DNA of 64,000 nucleotides from CAVVFX01 sp963777595 (GTDB lineage Bacteria > Acidobacteriota > Terriglobia > Bryobacterales > Bryobacteraceae), in NCBI GenBank assembly GCA_963777595.1, contig CAVZRE010000031.1, positions 1-64,000 on the forward strand. Reading direction: 5' to 3'. The notes beneath the pieces are model-generated. The model worked only from the letters and a program-made list of their open reading frames with translations, ran no database searches and had not been told where the DNA came from. Below, one piece after another: positions 26,888-34,385 of the stretch; position 1 is the first letter of the stretch; each line of letters begins with the position of its first letter. The position numbers were made by a program, and so were the translations under genes.

Positions 26888-28330
26888 TCACCGCGTGACT
26901 GTTTCCGTGTGCGGGTCCCAGCGGAAAGTAATATCGGCGGGTTGATCTTCGTGGACGCGGCGAATGTCCACCCCATGGCCGACTTCCAGGCAGTCGGGCA
27001 TTCCTTTGTGGAAAAAGTAAACGCCCCTCAGGACGTTGGGGAGATCGAGAACGGTCACCGTTTTCTGATTGCCCGCGAGCGACGCCGCCACCGAATCGCA
27101 AGCCTGTCTGGCGACCAGGGCAACTCCTCGCCACGTGATGAGATTGTGTTCCAGGCACGCGGTTTGGAACACTATAATCGCGATCGCGGCCGGCATACGC
27201 CAATGAGCGTTGCGCAGACTCTGCAGTTCAGCGGCCAGGAAAAGCGCAAAGCCTACCGACGGCAGGTAAAGGACGCGCGACTTCTCCAGATCCGGGCCGA
27301 TCAGCAGAAGTTGTTGGACGGGGAGGGCGGCCACAAACGCGAACAGGAGGAACGCCAGGGCGCGCCGTTTGGATTCGCCGCGTAAGCCGCCATTGAGGCC
27401 GACCACTGCGTAGCCTGCCACGCCGAAGACAAATGCGATCCACACCCACCACTGCAGCGATTCAATCCAGTTGATAGGGAAGAACAGGGTTGCCCACAGC
27501 CGAAGCAGAAGTGCATTGACAGTCCTGAGAAGGCTGAAGTTGAGAATCGCGGGTGTGTGCGACGCAGTCTGATATCCCCCGATACCGGAGAGCAGTCGCC
27601 ATCGATAGGCAAACACTGCCAGGGTAAGGGCGGCAACCGGCGCCACACGCTTCCAGATAATGGCCGGGCGGTCGCTTGCGAACGACCGCGCCCAACCGGC
27701 CAACAGCAGCAGAATTGGAAGAACGTAAGCCGACTCTTTGCTGATCAGGGCTAGGAACGCCGTCGCCATCACGAGCAGGGTTTTACCCCTCAGGAATAAC
27801 GAGAGTGTCGCCAGAACGAAGAGCGTGGCGATCAGGTCGAATCGACAGGCGATCCAAGTGACCGTTTCGGGTCGTGAGCCATGAATGCCGAAGAGGACCG
27901 CTGCCGTGGCGGCGAAAAAGCGGGTAAGGCTGGTTTGGCGGGCTACGACGTAAACCAGTAGACAATTGGCGAAGTGAATCAGCAAAGTCGCTAGATGCCA
28001 GAGCGCCGGACTGTGTCCCGCCCAACGCGCGTCCAAGGCGTACGAAATGTAGCCCAGGGGGCGAAAGAAATGATCCCCGGCAGGGATCGTGAACAGGCCG
28101 ATGATCTTGCCCGGAGTGAAGTGCAAGGCATAGCCGATGTGCACAAAATCGTCGGATACTAGCGGGATGGTGAGCGTCCAGAGAAGAGCCGCCGGGATGA
28201 TCAGGAGCAGAAGCGGCCACCATTTGTTCCCGGTGCGCTCGCTGCGTTTCGCGTCCGGCAGACCGAAGCTGACGCTGCACAGAATTACCAGCACGGCGAA
28301 GACGGCTTCCAGGTTGATTACTGAGCGCAT
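26888..28330 (-). CDS. Polytopic GT-C-like membrane protein
   Basis: The 480-residue product has about eleven hydrophobic helices. The first external loop reads IPLVSDDFVHIGYALHFTPG, with Asp-Asp near helix one as in GT-C lipid-linked glycosyltransferases, then HFFRPLGYISYALDARWAGH. The far end has a soluble tail (VLDLPNVLRGVYFFHKGMPD). ATG 28330 is chosen because it overlaps the murB stop and precedes the first helix; the longer in-frame extension has murB-shadow composition. It may transfer sugar from a polyprenyl donor. No specific substrate can be assigned. Confidence 0.7.
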   Translation of the reverse strand: MRSVINLEAVFAVLVILCSVSFGLPDAKRSERTGNKWWPLLLLIIPAALLWTLTIPLVSDDFVHIGYALHFTPGKIIGLFTIPAGDHFFRPLGYISYALDARWAGHSPALWHLATLLIHFANCLLVYVVARQTSLTRFFAATAAVLFGIHGSRPETVTWIACRFDLIATLFVLATLSLFLRGKTLLVMATAFLALISKESAYVLPILLLLAGWARSFASDRPAIIWKRVAPVAALTLAVFAYRWRLLSGIGGYQTASHTPAILNFSLLRTVNALLLRLWATLFFPINWIESLQWWVWIAFVFGVAGYAVVGLNGGLRGESKRRALAFLLFAFVAALPVQQLLLIGPDLEKSRVLYLPSVGFALFLAAELQSLRNAHWRMPAAIAIIVFQTACLEHNLITWRGVALVARQACDSVAASLAGNQKTVTVLDLPNVLRGVYFFHKGMPDCLEVGHGVDIRRVHEDQPADITFRWDPHTETVTR

Positions 28331-29316
28331 CCGACGTATTGAACTTCTTCCTCGACTTCGATGCCGAAACGGTCTCGTACCCGCTGTTTCAGCTCGGCGA
28401 TCACGCTGCGGAGTTCGCGGGCTGTGCCGTCGCCCGTATTGTAGATAAGGTTGGCGTGATAGTCGGCTACGTGGATCCCACCCTCGCGCATACCCTTGGC
28501 GCCAACCTGTTCCAGGAACCACGCTGATGGGACCTTGCCTTCGATAATCGAGGTCTTCGGAACCTGGGCGGCTACCATGCCCGGAAGTTCGGCAAGCAGA
28601 AAGTTCTTAAAAATGCTGCCTGCGCATTTCATGCTGGGCGGATACTTGGCATTGCGCACTGCGAGGATCTTGTCGGAGGTCGCGCGGAGAGTTGTCGACT
28701 CTGCCGGCGTCATCAACAGGTCAACGCTGAAGATAACCCAATCCTTGTGTTTCTTGAAAATGCTTTCGCGATAGTGGAATTCACAAGCCGAATTGTCGAT
28801 GCGGCGAATTTCGTGGCCGTTGAAGAACTCGACGGAAGTCACGCGCTCGGAGATCGAGTGGCCGTACGCGCCCGCATTCCCGTACACAGCTGCGCCGGTA
28901 AAGCCCGGAATGCCCGTCATCGTTTCGAGCCCCTGGAGCCCGTGGTCGATGGTCTTGTCAACCAGATTTTGAAGCACCACGCCGGCATCGGCAGTCACCC
29001 GATCGTCTCTGATGGTGATGGTTTGCGCGGTGAGCTTCAGGACAATGCCGCGGAAGCCATCGTCCGCAGCAATGAGGTTGGTGCCTCCCCCAATAACCAC
29101 ATAATCGAGTCCGCTCAGACGCGCGATTTGCAAAGCGGCGATGAAGGACGCCCGGTCAGGCGCTTCCACCAGCAGGCTCGCCGGTCCACCAATTCCGAAA
29201 CGTGTGTATTGGGAAAGCAGGGCGTCACGCGAAACCATCAGTTGATCGATTTCAGTGAGACGCCGCGCTGTCTCATCGACAGTGGCCATCTCAATTGACC
29301 GTAACACAGACCCCAT
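28318..29316 (-). CDS. murB: UDP-N-acetylmuramate dehydrogenase
   Basis: MurB reduces UDP-GlcNAc-enolpyruvate to UDP-MurNAc in peptidoglycan synthesis, using FAD and NADPH. It has 332 residues. FAD-binding segments are YTRFGIGGPASLLVEAPDRA and YVVIGGGTNLIAADDGFRGI, followed by LETMTGIPGFTGAAVYGNAG and AYGHSI. The substrate region reads YPPSMKCAGSIFKN, where the type I Ser is kept as GSIFKN, and the end is GVKA-like (QVGAKGMREGGIHVADYHAN). The true start may be ATG 29289 instead of 29316. It overlaps the downstream GT-C gene by 13 bases. Confidence 0.95.
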   Translation of the reverse strand: MGSVLRSIEMATVDETARRLTEIDQLMVSRDALLSQYTRFGIGGPASLLVEAPDRASFIAALQIARLSGLDYVVIGGGTNLIAADDGFRGIVLKLTAQTITIRDDRVTADAGVVLQNLVDKTIDHGLQGLETMTGIPGFTGAAVYGNAGAYGHSISERVTSVEFFNGHEIRRIDNSACEFHYRESIFKKHKDWVIFSVDLLMTPAESTTLRATSDKILAVRNAKYPPSMKCAGSIFKNFLLAELPGMVAAQVPKTSIIEGKVPSAWFLEQVGAKGMREGGIHVADYHANLIYNTGDGTARELRSVIAELKQRVRDRFGIEVEEEVQYVGCAQ

Positions 29317-29493
29317 TCGCCCCTTCGTCGTAAACGCGAAGCGCCGGAGAGGCTCAACCCCTCCCGGGGCGGTCTAAGTTCGGGCCGCTATGTACTATAC
29401 TATTGAAATTTCGCTTCATGCCAACTTCCCAGTCCGCCGCTCCGCGCAACAGAGTCTCACGTCTTGGCACAGCCGCGTTGCACCACAACCATC

Positions 29494-30222
29494 ATGCATA
29501 ATTTAGGGAATACCAGAAGCTCCCATCGCGCCGATCATTTACTACACACTCCGGACACCTTCGTCCAGGCGCCGCTGCCAGGGATGAAGAACATGACGGC
29601 CGTCATCCACATCGCACCGGCGCGCGGCGCGCAATTCACCGAATACACCGCCATCTTTGAACCCGGGGGATCGCTCGGTCCGGTGGCGGATCAGCGCTTC
29701 GTTTATGTCCTCGAAGGGCAGCTCGCCGTTCAAGGTACCGTGCTTGCGAAAGGCGGCTTCGCGTACCAGCCCCAGGGCAGTAGTGCGGTTATCGAGTCCG
29801 CCGGGAACGCCCGGGCGATCGTGATCGAGAAACCTTATCAGCCACTTCCTGGGACCTACCCTCCCGCCGCGTTCGCGAGTCACGAGAACGCCATCGAATC
29901 CAAACCGCTGGACGGCGACGTATCGTTACAAGTGAGTAACCTCTTGCCTGCGGACCCGGCCTTCGACATGGCCGTCAACACCATGACTTTCGAACCCGGC
30001 GCGAGCCTCTCGATGGTGGAGATCCACGTGATGGAGCACGGGCTCATGATGCTCCAGGGAGGCGGTATCTATCGTCTCGGTGACCATTGGTACCCCGTGG
30101 CGGAAGGCGATTTCATCTGGATGGCGCCCTATTGTCCACAGTGGTTCGGCGCGCTCGGCAAGGTCCCTGCGAAATACCTTATCTACAAGGATTGGAATCG
30201 TCATCCATGCGCTTCGAAGTAA
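29494..30222 (+). CDS. allE: (S)-ureidoglycine aminohydrolase
   Basis: This bicupin of 242 residues releases ammonia from ureidoglycine to form ureidoglycolate. Marks are the N-terminal NLGNTRSSHRADHLLHTPDT and the first cupin (GGSLGPVADQRFVYVLEGQL). The second cupin carries the Mn ligands (LSMVEIHVMEHGLMMLQGGG with E-x-H and later H, then YRLGDHWYPVAEGDFIWMAP and YCPQWFGALG). The start at ATG 29494 matches the family N-terminus. The next gene starts inside its last codons. With the amidohydrolase that follows, it performs the last two steps of ureide degradation. Confidence 0.93.
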   Translation: MHNLGNTRSSHRADHLLHTPDTFVQAPLPGMKNMTAVIHIAPARGAQFTEYTAIFEPGGSLGPVADQRFVYVLEGQLAVQGTVLAKGGFAYQPQGSSAVIESAGNARAIVIEKPYQPLPGTYPPAAFASHENAIESKPLDGDVSLQVSNLLPADPAFDMAVNTMTFEPGASLSMVEIHVMEHGLMMLQGGGIYRLGDHWYPVAEGDFIWMAPYCPQWFGALGKVPAKYLIYKDWNRHPCASK

Positions 30223-31445
30223 ACTCGGCCCAATTACAAAACGAGCTCGACAAACTCGCCACCTACTCCGATGTTCCAGCGCCGGCCGTGACACGCATCG
30301 TTTATTCCGCTACCGACCTTGCCGCGCGCCGTTATGTGAAATACCTCTGCCGCGAGGCGGGGCTCACGGTGCGCGAAGACGCTGCCGGCAACACCTTCGC
30401 CCGCTGGATTGGCGGCGAGCCCGGCTTGCCCCCGATCGGCACCGGGTCCCATATCGACGCCATTCCCAACGCCGGCAAGTATGACGGCACCGTCGGCGTC
30501 CTCGGTGGACTCGAAGCCATCCGTGCCCTGCAACGAGCCGGATTTTATCCGCGGCGCTCCATCGAATTGCTGGTCTTCACCGCCGAGGAACCGACACGCT
30601 TCGGCATTGGCTGCATGGGTAGCCGTTTCCTGGCAGGCGTGTTACCGCCGGAAGCCGGAGGCCGCCTGCGCGATCCACAAGGCCTTACCCTCGACGAGGT
30701 GCGCGACGCCGCAGGCTTCACTGAACCGCTTTCCAGTGTCCCCTTGCCGGCAGGCTACTATGACGGTTTCGTTGAACTGCATATCGAACAGGGACCGCTT
30801 CTCGAACGTGCCGGGATACCCTGCGGCATCGTCACCAACATCGCCGCTCCGGCGAGCCTCAATATCACGATAGAAGGAGAGGGAGGACATGCCGGAGCGG
30901 CCCTCATGCCCGGACGTCACGATGCATTTTGCGCCGCCGCCGAGTTTGCCCTGGCTGTTGAGGCGGCAGCAAAGTCGACTGGAGCCGTCGACACCGTCGC
31001 GACTATTGGAATTTGTGAAGTATTTCCGGGAGCGGTGAATAGTATTCCCAGCCGGGTCCGGATGACGCTTGATGTGCGGGATACAGACGAAGCCCGGCGC
31101 GATCGTGTGCTCGAATCTCTCAATAACTCGGGCCACGCGATTGCGCAACGGCGTGGTGTACGGGTTCAGGCGGATCTGTTGAACTCGGATGCTCCGGCGA
31201 ACTGCGATGCCAGGCTGATTGAGGCTTTGAGCCGCGCCTGCGAAGCCCAGGGCTTGGCCTATCAAAAGATGGTCAGTCGGGCCTACCATGATTCGCTTTT
31301 TATGGCTCGCGTCGCTCCCGTGGCAATGCTGTTTATCCCTTGCCGCGGTGGAGTCAGCCATCGTCCCGACGAATATTCGTCCCCCGAAGCGGTAGCCAAT
31401 GGCGCTAACGTGCTCGCGCAGACGCTCGCTCAACTCGCCGCGTAA
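30207..31445 (+). CDS. M20 amidohydrolase, probable ureidoglycolate amidohydrolase
   Basis: This 412-residue member of the hydantoinase/carbamoylase branch of peptidase M20 carries the metal ligands GTGSHIDAIPNAGKYDGTVG (His, Asp), VFTAEEPTRFGIGCMGSR (Glu), FVELHIEQGPLLE (His) and VSRAYHDSLFMARVAP (His). An allantoate amidohydrolase is already encoded at 46.2 kb. This paralogue is coupled (16-base overlap) to allE, so ureidoglycolate amidohydrolase, which gives glyoxylate, CO2 and 2 NH3, is the best role. N-carbamoyl amino acid hydrolase is the alternative. ATG 30207 is supported by family N-terminal length. Confidence 0.8.
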   Translation: MRFEVNSAQLQNELDKLATYSDVPAPAVTRIVYSATDLAARRYVKYLCREAGLTVREDAAGNTFARWIGGEPGLPPIGTGSHIDAIPNAGKYDGTVGVLGGLEAIRALQRAGFYPRRSIELLVFTAEEPTRFGIGCMGSRFLAGVLPPEAGGRLRDPQGLTLDEVRDAAGFTEPLSSVPLPAGYYDGFVELHIEQGPLLERAGIPCGIVTNIAAPASLNITIEGEGGHAGAALMPGRHDAFCAAAEFALAVEAAAKSTGAVDTVATIGICEVFPGAVNSIPSRVRMTLDVRDTDEARRDRVLESLNNSGHAIAQRRGVRVQADLLNSDAPANCDARLIEALSRACEAQGLAYQKMVSRAYHDSLFMARVAPVAMLFIPCRGGVSHRPDEYSSPEAVANGANVLAQTLAQLAA

Positions 31446-32725
31446 ACCACTTTCCCTCGCACGCAAACTTCGCCGATGGACTCCTGCCCCGCGAGCGTGA
31501 ACAGCGCCGATAACAAATCTTCGGCGAGGTCCGCGTGCGCTGACACCATTGCCAGCGGACTGTCTGCGATCGGGCGCAGATACACGTAGTCTGCCGACTT
31601 TCCCGCGCACAAGTCTCCGGTCTCATTCTCGATCCCCAGGGCTTCCGCGCCCGCTCGAGTCGCCAAATACAGCAAATGGGCCGAGTTCAGCATCACTCCG
31701 GTTCCGGACACGCGTTGCAGCATGTACGATTGCAGGCCTTCCTTCAGCATGCCGAAACCGGTACCGCCACCGACATCTGTCCCCAGCGCGAACCTGACGC
31801 CAGCGTCCAGATGACGTTGCATCGGAAAGATGCCGCTTCCCAGCGCGGCATTGCTGCACGGGCAATGCGATATCGCCGCCCTGCTGTTCGCCAGGCGGAC
31901 CAATTCCTCCTGCGAGGGGTGAACATTGTGAGCCAGGACGGATCGTCGATCTATCAGCGAGAACTTCTCATAAACCGCGAGATAGTCCGCAGCCCATGGA
32001 AACAGGCGCGCAACCTCCATCACCTCCAGCGGATTTTCGTTGATATGCGTCTGAAATCGGAGCCCCGGAGTTTCTCCAAGCAAACTTTGGCAGACTTCCA
32101 ATATCGCTTCAGACGCGGAAAGAGCAAAACGGGGTGTCACAACGTATAGCAGACCGTCCTTGCCGTGATAGCTGCGGATTAGTTCCTGGCTCTGCCGATA
32201 GGCCGCGTCGGGTGTCTGGTGCAGCGACGGCAGCAGCATGCGATCTGACAGCACAAGTCCTGATGCAATCCGCAATCCGCTCGCTATAGCGGCATCGAAG
32301 AATTCCTCCATGGCCGGTGCGAAGTGAGCGCCAAAGACCATGGCGGTCGTCGTGCCGTGGGATGCGAGCCCGTACAGAAACTCATCGGCGATCTCCCCGG
32401 CGTAGATCGGGTCTGCCAGGCACGCCTCCTCCGGTAGGGTATGCTGATCCAGCCAGTCCAGCAGTGAGTATCCCAATCCCCCCAGGATCCGGACTTGCGG
32501 ATAATGCACGTGAGTATCGATAAATCCCGGCAGGAGATAACCGCCTCGCAGATCGCGGACCGAAGCCTCGGGATGCGCTTGCCGCACCTCTCCGTAATCT
32601 CCAAGCCCCCGGATCATGCCGTCTTCTAGCAACAATCCGCCATCGGAAAAAACCTCAAGTGCAGCCTCATCCCGAAAAGGATTTCCTGGGGTGTGAAATA
32701 CCGCAGCCCGGATGATTTCTCCCAT
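31430..32725 (-). CDS. guaD: Guanine deaminase
   Basis: This 431-residue amidohydrolase deaminates guanine to xanthine. Metal and active-site motifs are PGFIDTHVHYPQVRILGG, HGTTTAMVFGAHFAPAMEEF, FQTHINENPLEVMEVARLFP, SVLAHNVHPSQEELVRLANS and ALGTDVGGGTGFGMLKEGLQ, the complete GuaD set. The first part of the pathway here is thus guanine to xanthine, feeding xanthine dehydrogenase. It converges on the preceding amidohydrolase gene with a 16-base overlap of the coding ends, a compact arrangement that suggests antisense constraint between the two. Confidence 0.95.
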   Translation of the reverse strand: MGEIIRAAVFHTPGNPFRDEAALEVFSDGGLLLEDGMIRGLGDYGEVRQAHPEASVRDLRGGYLLPGFIDTHVHYPQVRILGGLGYSLLDWLDQHTLPEEACLADPIYAGEIADEFLYGLASHGTTTAMVFGAHFAPAMEEFFDAAIASGLRIASGLVLSDRMLLPSLHQTPDAAYRQSQELIRSYHGKDGLLYVVTPRFALSASEAILEVCQSLLGETPGLRFQTHINENPLEVMEVARLFPWAADYLAVYEKFSLIDRRSVLAHNVHPSQEELVRLANSRAAISHCPCSNAALGSGIFPMQRHLDAGVRFALGTDVGGGTGFGMLKEGLQSYMLQRVSGTGVMLNSAHLLYLATRAGAEALGIENETGDLCAGKSADYVYLRPIADSPLAMVSAHADLAEDLLSALFTLAGQESIGEVCVRGKVVYAAS

Positions 32726-32833
32726 TCATTCAGTATCCCTTGCATTTCCAGGTTCCGTACACAAACGCTAAGCCCTGCCGCCTAGGCTTCTATGTCGTAC
32801 AGTAAGCAAAGCCTTGAACCGCGTAAAATGGCA

Positions 32834-32863
32834 ACAGCCCCCGATCGAGTGATCGAGGGCTGT
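32834..32863 (-). terminator. Inverted repeat past the FecR-domain gene, probable terminator
   Basis: ACAGCCCCCGATC and GATCGAGGGCTGT pair with one mismatch around the loop GAGT (13-base arms), 19 bases beyond the stop of the leftward FecR-domain gene. On the minus strand the hairpin is followed by TGCCATTTT, a short T-run, so it may work as an intrinsic or structure-assisted terminator. Confidence 0.6.
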
Positions 32864-32881
32864 AAAAGAGAGGAACCGAAA

Positions 32882-33931
32882 CTAACGGCGTCCGCCGCCA
32901 CCACCATGGAATCCGCCGCCTCCAAAGCCGCCGCCGCGGAAGCCGCTACCACCGGCGAAACTGCCGCGATAACCACCGCCGGCGAAGCTTCCACCGCGAA
33001 TTGCAGCGCTGGGTCCGCTGACGCTATACGCATGGCCGCCAACTGCTGCGGAACGGAGCGCCGCAACCGGAGGATGATAGCCCGGACCGAAGTGATGGTA
33101 GCCGTAGCCGCCATAAAAGCCCAAGCCGTAGCCGAAGCCCCAATATGGCGCGAACCAGGGGGAGTAGAAGCCCCAACCGAACGGATCGTAGAAGATACCA
33201 TCGCCAGGTATAAACGTATAAGCCGTATAATAGGGGTCCCAGTACCAGCCGTCTCCGTACCACATGCCAGGCGAGTAGCCGCTGCCGCCGGCATATCTAC
33301 GAGCCGCATCAACATTGGCTTCCGCTAAATAGGATGACCGCAGGCTCGCCCACCGGTAGAAATCGTCGGAGAACTCCTGCTTGTCGAACTTCTGAGTCTT
33401 TAGCTTGGCCACATTCAAAGTAAGTTGATGACCATTCGTCACCTCAATGTTCCTGCCGCCCACCTGGACTACCGCTTTGCCGTCGAATACGCGAATCACT
33501 CCGCGATCCGCATCGAACTCATACAGCCCAACCTTCTGCAGTTGCACGCTGGCGCCGTTCTGGTTAATACGAATGTTATTCGCGGGACGGAGGTCTGCCG
33601 CATCAATCATGGCGCGACCCTTTTGCAGAGTCATGACAGTGTCTGCCAGTCCCGGCGACACCATCTGTATTGCGCTATTGGAATCAACTCGCAAAAAAAT
33701 TCCGGGCGTCAACAAAACTTCCACTCTGCCGTTTTGAGTGGAGAGTGCCTGGCCGGGAGCCAATATGGCGCTTCCCACCGCATTCTGGCTGACCGGTTGC
33801 CCGTTGATCGCCGCTTGCCCTTCGATGTAATTGACTACTCCGGGTTGCGGGGGTATGGAGCCCCATGCGGGGCTGGATAACACAGCAGCCAGGATGAAGC
33901 CACCAACTGAATTCAACCTTGACCACATCAT
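32882..33931 (-). CDS. FecR-domain protein with a Gly/Tyr/Trp-rich C-terminal tail
   Basis: The 349-residue exported protein starts with a signal peptide (NSVGGFILAAVLSSPAWG). The FecR-like domain (residues 30-180) has GVVNYIEGQAAINGQPVSQN, SAILAPGQALSTQNGRVEVL and VGLYEFDADRGVIRVFDGKA. A helical linker (FDKQEFSDDFYRWASLRSSY) leads to an aromatic tail from about residue 215 (GMWYGDGWYWDPYYTAYTF; PFGWGFYSPWFAPYWGFGYG), which ends in repeated GGG[FY] units. The tail looks like an adhesive or surface matrix segment rather than a folded domain. This design recurs in Solibacter genomes. No sigma/anti-sigma partner is near, so iron signalling is unlikely. Confidence 0.8.
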   Translation of the reverse strand: MMWSRLNSVGGFILAAVLSSPAWGSIPPQPGVVNYIEGQAAINGQPVSQNAVGSAILAPGQALSTQNGRVEVLLTPGIFLRVDSNSAIQMVSPGLADTVMTLQKGRAMIDAADLRPANNIRINQNGASVQLQKVGLYEFDADRGVIRVFDGKAVVQVGGRNIEVTNGHQLTLNVAKLKTQKFDKQEFSDDFYRWASLRSSYLAEANVDAARRYAGGSGYSPGMWYGDGWYWDPYYTAYTFIPGDGIFYDPFGWGFYSPWFAPYWGFGYGLGFYGGYGYHHFGPGYHPPVAALRSAAVGGHAYSVSGPSAAIRGGSFAGGGYRGSFAGGSGFRGGGFGGGGFHGGGGGRR

Positions 33932-34119
33932 AACCTTCTATAAGCCTCTGCTTAATAGATGCGGTCTCTACCTACACGGTTCCCTCCCAAAGGCTGGGTA
34001 GTGGCACACCGGACGGGTCGGTATTAAGAGCTCTTTTTCTTTTAGACGTCGAAAGCGAAGGATGAGTTCCGCCTCCGGAAGACCATCTTCACGCCTTCTG
34101 ACACGAAGAAGACTGTGTT

Positions 34120-34330
34120 TGACGAAGATTGAAGAATCCGCGACCACCCCGTAGTAAAACGCGCCGCTACCGACAACGTTGAACGGCGTGCCGGACTGCG
34201 CAATGACAGTTCCGGATACCCGCCCAGCCGCCGAACAGCCGTTTGCCCACGAAGGAGTCTTCCTGGCGCCCCCATTTCGGCACCTCGTTGGCGTGCTCCA
34301 TATGCTGGTGGGTACGTTGGGTGAGGTGTC
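34120..34330 (-). pseudogene. Remnant of an Oar-like TonB-dependent receptor
   Basis: Within the 454-base gap between the FecR-domain gene and the S53 peptidase, two minus-strand frames together read GKRLFGGWAG and then VSGTVIAQSGTPFNVVGSGA. Acidobacterial carboxypeptidase-regulatory/Oar-like receptors carry this segment, normally as [LF]GGW-x-[IV]SG-x4-QSGTPF[TN]V, about 200 residues from the C-terminus. No barrel strands are seen downstream and the frames are disrupted, so only a scrap remains. The rest of the gap shows nothing I can support. Confidence 0.45.
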
Positions 34331-34385
34331 CCAACCGGCCACCCTTCTGACCAGGAAAATCCGGCGACAGATTTGGGACAAACGC

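Noticed and set aside
32840..32860. Inverted repeat considered as a regulator operator for guaD
   Set aside because: It is 110 bases upstream of guaD but directly follows the FecR-domain gene, and its GC-rich stem fits a terminator better.
32792..33328. Ala/Thr-rich + strand frame opposite the FecR-domain gene
   Set aside because: It reads the Gly-rich tail in antisense and has no recognisable domain or ribosome site.
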